From Syntrophorhabdaceae bacterium PtaU1.Bin034 (GTDB lineage Bacteria > Desulfobacterota_G > Syntrophorhabdia > Syntrophorhabdales > WCHB1-27), in the NCBI GenBank assembly GCA_002067405.1, contig MVRP01000006.1:1-57618 (forward strand): a stretch of DNA of 57,618 nucleotides, written 5' to 3'. Position 1 is the first letter of the stretch. Each line of letters begins with the position of its first letter. The notes under the pieces were generated by a model. That model had not been told where the DNA came from. It saw only the letters and a list, made by a program, of their open reading frames with translations, and did not search any database. A program made the translations under genes and the position numbers. This document shows, one piece after another, positions 8,573 to 16,124 of this stretch.

Positions 8573-9908
8573 CCTGTTGAGGCAACCAGAAACAGTTGAA
8601 TATCCGGAGGTAATGGAAGCTCCGCGTTATTCCTGCGCCCTCGGCGGAGCATACATGGCTGTCCTGGCAACGTATGGCGCTGTCCCCATTCTCCATTCGG
8701 GGTCCGGATGCGGCATGTCACAGCACTTCGGACAGAATTTCGGGGCAGGACTCAACGGAGCGGGGCCTCAGGGAAATACGAGCACGCCCTGCTCGTGTCT
8801 GGTGGAGGAGCACGTTGTCTTCGGGGGTCAGGACAAGCTTCGCGCCCTTATAAGATCGGCCATGGAAGTGATGCGCGGGAACTTCTACGTGGTGGTTTCA
8901 GGTTGCGTCCCGGCCCTGATAGGCGATGACGTGAAAGCGGTGGTGAAGGAATTCTCCCGCGAGGCGCCACCCGTTATTCATGCCGACACGGCCGGCTTTC
9001 TGGGGAGCTCATACAGGGGCTACGAGCTCTACCTCGACGCGGTTATCGATCAGCTTCTCACGGAACGGCCCGTCATAAAACGTCGGGTCAATCTTCTGGG
9101 AATAGTGCCTTATCAGCATGTGTTCTGGAAGGGGAACCTCCGGGTCATCAAAAGCCTTCTTGAAGGAATAGGGCTTTCGGTCAATATGATCTTCACGGAA
9201 AAGGACGGTCTTACCGCGCTCCGGGAGATACCGGCGGCGGAATTGAATATTGTCTTCTCGCCGTGGTCGGGAGTGCCCGCGGCGGAAAAACTGAACGGCA
9301 CTTTCGGCACGCCGTACCTCGTGTTCCCTGCTGTTCCGGTGGGGCCGAAGGACACGACATCCTTTCTGCGGCTCATCGCCGACCGTCTTCATCTCAAAAA
9401 GGAAAAAGTCAAAAACTTCGCAAAAAATGAGGAACAGCGGGCTTATCGCTTTGCCGAGTACATGGCGGATATCAGCCTGATGGCCCTCCCCAACGCGTAT
9501 ACGGCGATCGTCGCCGATGCCGGCACTGCCATCGGCCTCACCCGCTACGGAGCAAATGAGCTTGGCTGGTTGCCCGAGGTCGTTATCATCACCGACAATC
9601 CGCCGGAAGAGTACCATAGCCGTATAGTTCGTTCCCTCACGGAAGGGATAGAAAGCGTGGTCAAGCCGGAGGTGCATTTCGAGGCTGATTCGCACCGGAT
9701 ACGCCTCATCCTTCGGGAGCACACCCTCCAGCTCGTCCTGGCAAGCTCCCTGGAGAAGTACATCGCCGTAGACGAGCTGGACGCGATGCAGGTGAGCGTA
9801 TCATTCCCGGTCTACGACCGGCTGATCATCGACCGGACCTACGCAGGCTACCGGGGAGGCTTGGCCTTGATGGAAGATGTGGCATTCAAGTATGGCGGAC
9901 CTTTGTAA
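8559..9908 (+). CDS. Nitrogenase-like component 1 beta (NifK-like) subunit, second complete copy
   Basis: A 449-residue beta-type subunit beginning at a GTG inside the end of the alpha gene; AAAGGAGG precedes it. Cysteines for the beta side of a P-cluster are visible: RYSCALGGAYMAV, HSGSGCGMS and VSGCVPALIGDD. A pair of extra cysteines occurs in STPCSCLVEEHV near residue 76. The second half contains the typical AIVADAGTAIGLTRYG and VYDRLIIDRTYAGYRG blocks. Coupled with the alpha gene at 7055. Whether it is catalytic or a cofactor scaffold cannot be decided from sequence alone. Confidence 0.92.
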   Translation: MDKGNLLRQPETVEYPEVMEAPRYSCALGGAYMAVLATYGAVPILHSGSGCGMSQHFGQNFGAGLNGAGPQGNTSTPCSCLVEEHVVFGGQDKLRALIRSAMEVMRGNFYVVVSGCVPALIGDDVKAVVKEFSREAPPVIHADTAGFLGSSYRGYELYLDAVIDQLLTERPVIKRRVNLLGIVPYQHVFWKGNLRVIKSLLEGIGLSVNMIFTEKDGLTALREIPAAELNIVFSPWSGVPAAEKLNGTFGTPYLVFPAVPVGPKDTTSFLRLIADRLHLKKEKVKNFAKNEEQRAYRFAEYMADISLMALPNAYTAIVADAGTAIGLTRYGANELGWLPEVVIITDNPPEEYHSRIVRSLTEGIESVVKPEVHFEADSHRIRLILREHTLQLVLASSLEKYIAVDELDAMQVSVSFPVYDRLIIDRTYAGYRGGLALMEDVAFKYGGPL

Positions 9909-9931
9909 AACGGGGTCTCTGAAGGTGTTCG

Positions 9932-10747
9932 ATGCGTCCTGCCAGCCAGACAAGGACGGCCTATGGCCGGGCATTTGTCTATTCTTTGGCGTTTCATCTC
10001 CTTATCTTCCTGCCCGTCCTGACAATCTCCGGCGGACAGAGGGATAAGCCTGAACATGAACAGGTAATCGTCGTTGACCTGTCACTGCCGGATGGCGGAC
10101 CGACCACATCGTCAATCCCACAATCCGGGAGGAGAGAAGCCGCAATGACACCGTCACGGGTGACGGTTCAATCCTCCAGGAGATACGTGCCTTCCGCCGG
10201 TCCTCGCCCAGCGGGTTTGACCAGGACTTCCGCGGTGATAAACGACGGATCCGAAGAAGCCGGAGAGACGGCCTTCCCTCCGGGCACGGACTCCGTCTCT
10301 GTGACGGCCATAGATAGCGACGGACAGACTCCGTCTCCATCAGAAGAAATGTCTCCCGGCATTCGCTCCGGGACCGAAGGCCCATCCGGCCCCACAACGG
10401 CGGTGTCCGGCCTCACGAAAAGAGGCCCGCCCGGAGGAGAGGGAGGAGTCAATACCATTGCAGCGACATACGGGAAAGAATGCTTTGTGTTCATCCGCAA
10501 CGCCATTATGAAGAAGCTCTCTTACCCGGCTTTAGCCCGTCGAAAGGGATGGTCCGGTACGGTGAAAGTCTCCTTTGTGGTCCATGAGGATGGGACCGCT
10601 GATGATATCAGGGTCGCCCGGAGCTCCGGGTTCGAGATACTCGACATGAGCTCTCTGGATGCTGTCAGGCGGGCCTCTCCCTTCCCCAAACCCCCTGCCG
10701 CCGTGCACGTCATCATGCCCATTGCGTATAGGCTGACCGATGGATAG
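9932..10747 (+). CDS. tonB: TonB-family energy transducer
   Basis: A 271-residue protein with an N-terminal membrane anchor (FVYSLAFHLLIFLPVLTI, residues about 16-33), a long Pro/Ser/Thr-rich periplasmic linker and a C-terminal TonB domain. The domain carries LSYPALARRKGWSGTVKVSF, the typical Y-P-x-x-A-R motif, then DIRVARSSGFEILDMSSLDAV. It passes proton-motive-force energy from ExbBD to an outer-membrane receptor; ExbBD genes are not in the window. The TonB-dependent receptor two genes downstream is the obvious partner. It starts 23 nt after the beta subunit, so it belongs to the same transcript. Confidence 0.9.
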   Translation: MRPASQTRTAYGRAFVYSLAFHLLIFLPVLTISGGQRDKPEHEQVIVVDLSLPDGGPTTSSIPQSGRREAAMTPSRVTVQSSRRYVPSAGPRPAGLTRTSAVINDGSEEAGETAFPPGTDSVSVTAIDSDGQTPSPSEEMSPGIRSGTEGPSGPTTAVSGLTKRGPPGGEGGVNTIAATYGKECFVFIRNAIMKKLSYPALARRKGWSGTVKVSFVVHEDGTADDIRVARSSGFEILDMSSLDAVRRASPFPKPPAAVHVIMPIAYRLTDG

Positions 10748-11228
10748 GCGCGAGGGCTTTCCGAATTATCCAGCCCTCCTGGATCATTCATCCCTCCCCG
10801 GTGATCAACGCAGACCACGAAAGATGCGGAGACACATCCTGACAAACAAATATGTGGTGGTGATGCCGACCATTACCGCCTTCCTCCTTCTCCTGCTCAC
10901 GCCATTCTGCCTGTCCGTAATCAGGACGACCAGCGGGCCGCCTGCATGTTGCTGCTCCGGTGTCAAATCGGGAACTGCCCCTCACCAATGCCGTGCCTGC
11001 TGCTCCGGCCTCAAATCGAACTGCCCGACGATATCGGGCCCCAAATGCCATGTTAACGGACACGAAGACACCCATCGGCTTTTGGAGTTCGTCCTGGGTT
11101 GCTTTAGCCTTATGACCTTCGACCGGATCGATTGCAGTCGCGTGAGACTTCTTCTGCCGCCCGAAAATGTCTACCTTGAAGTTCCTGTCACACCACGCAT
11201 AGACCTCCCGGGTCCTGCACGGGTTTAA
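10740..11228 (+). CDS. Small Cys-rich membrane-anchored protein of unknown function
   Basis: I do not recognise the family. The ORF overlaps tonB by 8 nt; a likelier start is the ATG at 10824, giving MRRHILTNKY and then a hydrophobic segment (PTITAFLLLLLTPFCLSVI) that would act as a signal anchor. Next comes a cysteine-rich stretch: ACCCSGVKSG, CRACCSGLKSNC and SGPKCHVNGH, nine cysteines in roughly 50 residues. The two CCSG(V/L)KS units look like an internal duplication. Between tonB and a receptor with a Cys-Met motif, a periplasmic metal-binding role is plausible, but this is inference from position and composition only. Confidence 0.55.
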   Translation: MDRREGFPNYPALLDHSSLPGDQRRPRKMRRHILTNKYVVVMPTITAFLLLLLTPFCLSVIRTTSGPPACCCSGVKSGTAPHQCRACCSGLKSNCPTISGPKCHVNGHEDTHRLLEFVLGCFSLMTFDRIDCSRVRLLLPPENVYLEVPVTPRIDLPGPARV

Positions 11229-11313
11229 TCCCGGAATGGCCCGACGAGGCCTGTGTTGCCTTGCTGGCCGAACTGCCGGGAATGTTCTCGTTTTTATGAC
11301 GAAAGGAGGCACT

Positions 11314-13638
11314 ATGCGAAAAACGCTACTCTGCTGCGTGTTGGGAGTGCTCTTTCTGCTCCCGGAGGACCACCTCTGGGCACTCGATAGCCGCAGCAAT
11401 AACGCAAAAGAAGAATCTGCCATCGTCCTTGAAGAGGCCGTTGTCACTAGCGCCCGTGAGGGGCGGGGGGCCGTCAAGGGTAAGGATGAATACGTCCCTT
11501 TGAGAAAGCATGAGCGGGTGGTGACGCCTTCGGAGCGGGCACGCACCAACGACACTGCGGGTTTGCTTTATGACGCGCCGGGTGTCAGTCTGCAACAAAA
11601 TGGCGGGGTCGCCGGCATTCCCTTCTTACACGGTCTGGGGAACGACCGTGTGCGCATCAAGGTCGATGGAATGGACTTGATTTCGGCCTGCTCGAATCAC
11701 ATGAATGCTCCTCTTTCCTACATTGATCCGGGCAATGTGAGCCGTGTGAGCGTGATGGCCGGTATTACGCCGGTCAGTGTCGGCGGTGACAGTATCGGCG
11801 GGACGATCCTCGTCGATTCTGCACCCCCTGTTTTCGCCGCTCCCGGAGAAAAATTGCATACGGAAGGAGGTGTGTCTTCGTTCTACAGGAGCAATAACAA
11901 AGGTTATGGAGGCTGGCTATCGACCTCCTTATCCACTGCTCACGTGAGCATGCGTTACACCGGCTCTTTTGCACAGGCGGACAACTACAAGGCTGCCCGG
12001 GATTTCAAGGCGGCAGGCCCGGCCGCAACGGGCCGGGGCTGGTTATCGGGAAACGAGGTAGGTTCTTCGAACTACAAGTCGGAGAATCATGCCTTTGCAA
12101 TGGCATTGCGCAAAGAAGATCATTTGCTTCAGCTCAATCTCGGTCTCCAGCATATTCCTTATCAGGGCTTTCCGAACCAGCGCATGGATATGACCGACAA
12201 TTACAGCCAGCAGGTTAATCTGCATTACACCGGTCAATACGGGTGGGGAATTCTGGAAACCCGTGTCTATAACGAACAAACGTGGCATAAGATGGATTTC
12301 GCCGATGACAAACAGTACTATTACGGCAATCCGGCAACCATTTTGGCCCCCGGCATGCCGATGAACACGAAAGGAAAAAACACGGGCGTGCTGCTTAAGG
12401 GGGATATTCTCCTGTCGCAAAGGGACACTCTGAAGTTAGGCATTGATTTTCAGCGCTACCGCCTGGACGACTGGTGGCCGCCGTCCCCTCCTGTCCTGCC
12501 TGCCGGTTACACTTCCGGGGGGATGGCTCCGTTCACGTTCCTCAGCATTAACAACGGCGAACGCGATCGCTTCGGCGGCTTTGCCGAGTGGGAAGCACGG
12601 TGGAGCCCGCAATGGATCACCCAGTTGGGAGTGCGCAGTGATACGGTGAAGATGAATACCGGACCGGTGCGGGGCTATAACGACACCATGATGTATAATG
12701 GCGCGCCTTTGTATCCTGTCACCACTTTCAACGCCCTCAACCGCAAGCGCACCGACAGCAACGTTGATGTCACAGCCCTGACCCGCTACTCACCGGGCGC
12801 ACGGCAGACCTTCGAGTTTGGCTACGCCCGGAAGACCCGCTCTCCCAACCTCTATGAGCGTTATGCCTGGTCAACCAATACAATGGCCATGGAGATGATC
12901 AATTGGGCCGGCGACGGCAATTATTACCTAGGCAATGTTAATCTGAAGCCGGAGGTTGCGCACACCGTCAGCGCCACTGCCGACTGGCATGATGCCTCCC
13001 GAGGAGAATGGGGTTTGAAGGTCACACCTTACTACACTTACGTTCAGGATTATATCGATGTCCGCCGCTGCCCGACATCCGTGTGCGGGGACACTGCCGC
13101 TGTCAGGTCGAGCCTGACGGCAACAAGCGGGTTTGTTTATCTCCAGTTCGTGAACCAGTCTGCCCGTCTCTACGGTATTGATGTCTCAGGATACTTCCCG
13201 CTGATAAAAACCAGTGACTACGGCAGCTTCACGGCAACAGGCGTTCTGAATTACGTGAAGGGAAAGAACGAGACGACGGGAGACAATCTCTACAATATCA
13301 TGCCGCTGAATGTGAAGCTGGCAATAGTACATCATCTTGGCAAAATGACGAATACGATCGAAGGACAGTTTGTGGCTGAGAAAACCGAGGTATCCCGGGT
13401 TCGAAACGAAATAAAGACTGCCGGTTACGGCCTGCTGAATTTTCGCAGCAGTTATGAATGGAAAAGGGTCCGCATAGATGCCGGCATCGAAAACGTGCTC
13501 GACAAGTTTTACGCCCTGCCCATGGGAGGTGCATATATCGGCCAGGGCGCAACCATGTCGGGAGGTGCCATTCCGTGGGGTATTCCCGTTCCCGGACCCG
13601 GCCGCTCGTTCTACGCAGCCTTGACCGTCACGTACTGA
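11314..13638 (+). CDS. TonB-dependent outer-membrane receptor, OprC/NosA-like
   Basis: ATG 11314 is chosen because AAAGGAGG precedes it and the product then begins with a signal peptide (RKTLLCCVLGVLFLLP); a longer upstream frame is open. The mature protein has a plug domain and a 22-strand beta-barrel size (about 774 residues in total) and ends in an aromatic residue (LTVTY). In the plug, DGMDLISACSNHMNAPLSY contains CxxxM, the motif by which the OprC copper receptor binds metal. This supports metal or metal-complex uptake; a metal-binding organosulfur ligand is also possible. A GC-rich hairpin lies just after the stop. It closes the first plus-strand operon with TonB. Confidence 0.88.
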   Translation: MRKTLLCCVLGVLFLLPEDHLWALDSRSNNAKEESAIVLEEAVVTSAREGRGAVKGKDEYVPLRKHERVVTPSERARTNDTAGLLYDAPGVSLQQNGGVAGIPFLHGLGNDRVRIKVDGMDLISACSNHMNAPLSYIDPGNVSRVSVMAGITPVSVGGDSIGGTILVDSAPPVFAAPGEKLHTEGGVSSFYRSNNKGYGGWLSTSLSTAHVSMRYTGSFAQADNYKAARDFKAAGPAATGRGWLSGNEVGSSNYKSENHAFAMALRKEDHLLQLNLGLQHIPYQGFPNQRMDMTDNYSQQVNLHYTGQYGWGILETRVYNEQTWHKMDFADDKQYYYGNPATILAPGMPMNTKGKNTGVLLKGDILLSQRDTLKLGIDFQRYRLDDWWPPSPPVLPAGYTSGGMAPFTFLSINNGERDRFGGFAEWEARWSPQWITQLGVRSDTVKMNTGPVRGYNDTMMYNGAPLYPVTTFNALNRKRTDSNVDVTALTRYSPGARQTFEFGYARKTRSPNLYERYAWSTNTMAMEMINWAGDGNYYLGNVNLKPEVAHTVSATADWHDASRGEWGLKVTPYYTYVQDYIDVRRCPTSVCGDTAAVRSSLTATSGFVYLQFVNQSARLYGIDVSGYFPLIKTSDYGSFTATGVLNYVKGKNETTGDNLYNIMPLNVKLAIVHHLGKMTNTIEGQFVAEKTEVSRVRNEIKTAGYGLLNFRSSYEWKRVRIDAGIENVLDKFYALPMGGAYIGQGATMSGGAIPWGIPVPGPGRSFYAALTVTY

Positions 13639-13645
13639 AGAATAC

Positions 13646-13666
13646 GGGGCGGCCTGGCGCCGCCCC
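13646..13666 (+). terminator. GC-rich hairpin after the TonB-dependent receptor
   Basis: GGGGCGGC and GCCGCCCC pair perfectly around a five-base loop, 8 nt after the receptor stop codon. No clear T run follows (AAGTATGTAT), so it is a weak or factor-assisted terminator candidate. It separates the first plus-strand operon from the promoter at 13763. Confidence 0.5.
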
Positions 13667-13762
13667 AAGTATGTATAGGCAAGGGGAATCCTGATCACGC
13701 CCGGGGACAACGGAATGGCTCAATCAGAACTAAAGAAATTTACGAGACTTTGAAAAATATAC

Positions 13763-13807
13763 TTGACAATATTAGTAAACATACATACTATATAGGATTA
13801 CTATAGT
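13763..13807 (+). promoter_or_regulatory. Promoter P1 with overlapping TACT-N13-ATAGT operator candidate
   Basis: TTGACA (13763-13768) is followed after 17 nt by TACTAT (13786-13791), a good sigma-70 type -10. The -10 overlaps TACT, which is repeated as ATAGT 13 nt later (13803-13807). The same arrangement occurs at promoters P2 and P3 in this window. Transcription would start near 13798 and run through leader E2 into the ATPase/NifH operon. Confidence 0.65.
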
Positions 13808-13950
13808 TACGGTCGAACATCCGCGCGAGGGCGAAATGCGGACTTGCTGCCATCCAATCCGGAATTTTACCGCAAAATGCGGTACCGGAGATAAGGAGAA
13901 TTGTGTGAAGAGACGCCTCTCATAGTAGACAATTTACTGCAGACAGCTTA
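13808..13950 (+). other. 5' untranslated region between P1 and leader E2
   Basis: About 140 nt of probable leader RNA. TACCGC/GCGGTA (around 13869-13885) forms a hairpin inside flanking CCGG repeats. TCCGC and GCGGA upstream can also pair. A ribosome-binding-like AAGGAG is followed by a seven-codon frame ending TAG. I cannot say whether that frame is translated. No longer gene is supported here. Confidence 0.35.
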
Positions 13951-13953
13951 CTG

Positions 13954-14026
13954 AAGCTGACCAGACAGACTGGAGGCTAAGTTGACGGATCCACAACGAG
14001 GGAGCCCTTAACTTAGCCTTTTTATT
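13954..14026 (+). promoter_or_regulatory. Structured leader element, copy E2
   Basis: The first 30 nt are identical to copy E1: AAGCTGACC, hairpin CCAG-ACAGA-CTGG (13961-13973), then AGGCTAAGTT. GGCTAAGTT (13975-13983) pairs with AACTTAGCC (14010-14018), followed by five T. The sequence between the two stem arms differs completely from E1 while pairing is kept, which argues for selection on structure. It stands downstream of promoter P1 and 75 nt before the ABC ATPase gene, where it could attenuate transcription. Confidence 0.7.
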
Positions 14027-14101
14027 GCATGGGATTAAGAGGCCTTTTGGAAAAGAAAGAGACGCTTTTGACAATAGCCAAGAATCTAAAAGGAGAACAT
14101 T

Positions 14102-14986
14102 ATGACGACAGAGATCAATCCAACAAACGGCAATGGGGCGAAAGGCCGCAAGATAGTGATCAAGGATATCGGACGGGTTTTTCATATCAAGAAGAGCCCT
14201 ACCGGACCCCATGACTTCGTGGCCCTTCAGAATGTCAGCCTGGAGGTGAAAGAAGGCGAATTCCTCGCCCTCGTCGGACCTTCGGGCTGCGGCAAGTCGA
14301 CTCTCCTTGACATCCTGGCGGGCCTCGGAAAGCCTTCCTCCGGTTCGGTCTATATCGACGGCAGGCAGGTCACCGGTCCTGCCCTCGACAGGGGGGTCGT
14401 GCTTCAGGGGTATGCCCTTTTCCCGTGGCGCACGACCCGGCAAAATGTGGAGTTCGGCCTTCAGATCAAGAAAGTGCCCAAGGCGGAGCGAAAGAAGATC
14501 AGCACCCATTTCATCAACCTGGTGGGGCTCCAGGGTTTCGAAGACCGCTTCCCCCATGAGCTCTCCGGGGGAATGAAACAGAGGGTTGCCATTGCCCGGG
14601 CCCTTGCCTACGACCCCGAGGTGCTTCTCATGGACGAGCCTTTTGCGGCAGTCGACGCCCAGACAAGGGAGACGCTCCAGGACGAGCTTTTGCGGATCTG
14701 GGAAGAGACGGGAAAGACCATCATCTTCGTGACGCACAGCATCGAAGAGGCGGTCTTCCTGGCCGATCGGGTTGCCGTGATGACGGTGAATCCCGGTACC
14801 GTGCGGGAAATTGTCCCCATCGACTTGCCCCGGCCGCGCCAGAACAGCGGCATCCGGTCGTCACCCGGGTTCGGATGGGTCAGGCAGAAGATATGGGAAC
14901 TGCTGCAAAACCAGCCGCCTGTCGAACAGAAAAAGGACGACGGCGTATCGGTGGCGGATGTTATCTCTCCTGCGGCAGTATTATAG
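14102..14986 (+). CDS. ABC transporter ATPase, SsuB/TauB/NrtD family
   Basis: A 294-residue ATP-binding subunit of a nitrate/sulfonate/taurine-type importer. The motifs are complete: Walker A GPSGCGKST, Q-loop region LQGYALFPWR, signature LSGGMKQR, Walker B VLLMDEPFAAVD and the switch His in FVTHSIEEA. The 40 residues after the catalytic core are not conserved. It is the first gene behind promoter P1 and leader E2 and is followed by a nifH-like gene and two permeases. As the only ATPase on the plus strand it may serve both the 4053/4949 and 16125/17275 permease pairs. ATG 14102 has AAAGGAG upstream. Confidence 0.93.
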   Translation: MTTEINPTNGNGAKGRKIVIKDIGRVFHIKKSPTGPHDFVALQNVSLEVKEGEFLALVGPSGCGKSTLLDILAGLGKPSSGSVYIDGRQVTGPALDRGVVLQGYALFPWRTTRQNVEFGLQIKKVPKAERKKISTHFINLVGLQGFEDRFPHELSGGMKQRVAIARALAYDPEVLLMDEPFAAVDAQTRETLQDELLRIWEETGKTIIFVTHSIEEAVFLADRVAVMTVNPGTVREIVPIDLPRPRQNSGIRSSPGFGWVRQKIWELLQNQPPVEQKKDDGVSVADVISPAAVL

Positions 14987-15129
14987 GATATTCAAATCAA
15001 TGTTCAAAGATACTCGGACGTTCCGGCGGATACTGGGTCGGGTCGAAGAGTGCTTGATACTGGACATCGAAATAAGGATCTATGAACTCGGTTTAGGAGC
15101 ACACACTCTCAACAAGAGCAGAGGTATGC

Positions 15130-16005
15130 ATGGCAAAAAAGTTAAAACAGATTGCGATCTACGGAAAAGGCGGCATCGGTAAATCCACGACTACCTCGAA
15201 CATCAGTGCGGCCCTGTCGGAAGAGGGGTACAAGGTCATGCAGTTCGGCTGCGATCCGAAAAGCGACTCCACAAACACCCTGCGGGACGGGAAGTACATA
15301 CCTACCGTGCTGGATACGCTGAGAGAAAAAAGTGTCGTAAGGGCCCACGATGTCATATTCGAAGGCTTCAACGGAATTTATTGCGTCGAGTCGGGCGGAC
15401 CGTCTCCGGGCGTGGGTTGCGCAGGGCGAGGCATCATCACCGCGGTACAGCTCTTTAAACAGCAAAAAGTGTTCGAGGAACTGGATCTCGATTTCATCAT
15501 CTACGATGTCCTCGGCGACGTGGTCTGCGGCGGATTCGCCATGCCCATTCGCGAGGGGATAGCGGAGCATGTCTTCACGGTCTCTTCAGCGGATTTTATG
15601 GCCATCTATGCGGCGAACAATCTTTTCAAAGGCATACACAAGTATTCGAATGCCGGCGGGGCCCTCTTGGGCGGAGTAATAGCGAACTCCATCAATGCGC
15701 CGTATGCGCGGGAGATTATCGATGACTTTGTCCGGAAGACGAAAACCAAGGCGCTGGAGTATATCCCGAGGTCCGTGACCGTGACGCAGAGCGAGCTTCA
15801 GGGCAAGACCACCATTGAGGCGGCGCCGGACTCGGACCAGGCAGCGGTCTACCGGTCTCTTGCCAGAAAAATCGCTGCCCACGCGAAATCGAAAGTGCCG
15901 TCACCGCTTGGTGTGTCGGAACTGAGAGAGTGGGCGTCAAAGTGGGCGGACCATTTATTGGCGCTGGAGACCGGTGAAGTGAGGGGTGCAGCGGCACATA
16001 TATGA
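15130..16005 (+). CDS. Nitrogenase-reductase-like Fe protein (NifH-like), copy 1
   Basis: A 291-residue homodimeric ATP-dependent electron donor of the NifH/BchL family. P-loop GKGGIGKS at residues 12-19; the bridging [4Fe-4S] ligands Cys97 (GVGCAGRG, with Arg100 as in NifH) and Cys133 (GDVVCGGFAMP) are both present. It would deliver electrons to the nitrogenase-like component 1 pairs encoded to the left. It lies 143 nt after the ABC ATPase under the same promoter and leader, so electron supply and uptake are co-regulated. A second, similar copy is at 53790-54668 on the minus strand. Confidence 0.95.
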   Translation: MAKKLKQIAIYGKGGIGKSTTTSNISAALSEEGYKVMQFGCDPKSDSTNTLRDGKYIPTVLDTLREKSVVRAHDVIFEGFNGIYCVESGGPSPGVGCAGRGIITAVQLFKQQKVFEELDLDFIIYDVLGDVVCGGFAMPIREGIAEHVFTVSSADFMAIYAANNLFKGIHKYSNAGGALLGGVIANSINAPYAREIIDDFVRKTKTKALEYIPRSVTVTQSELQGKTTIEAAPDSDQAAVYRSLARKIAAHAKSKVPSPLGVSELREWASKWADHLLALETGEVRGAAAHI

Positions 16006-16117
16006 GGCGGATTATGCAGGGACAAGGACAAGAAAAGGAGGGAATGAATTCAATGACGACGCGAGGTGACGCATGAAGACGTTTCTCCCGGCCGTTATGG
16101 AAAGGGTAGCGAGGTGA
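16002..16117 (+). other. Short coupled reading frames between nifH-like and permease genes
   Basis: This gap holds a 24-codon frame whose ATG overlaps the nifH-like stop (ATGA, 16002-16076), followed by a second ATGA overlap into a 14-codon frame (16073-16117) ending just before the permease. AAGGAGGG inside the first frame would suit an internal ATG. The chain of overlaps could carry ribosomes to the permease start. No homology is recognisable; treat as possible leader peptides. Confidence 0.25.
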
Positions 16118-16124
16118 GCGTGAA

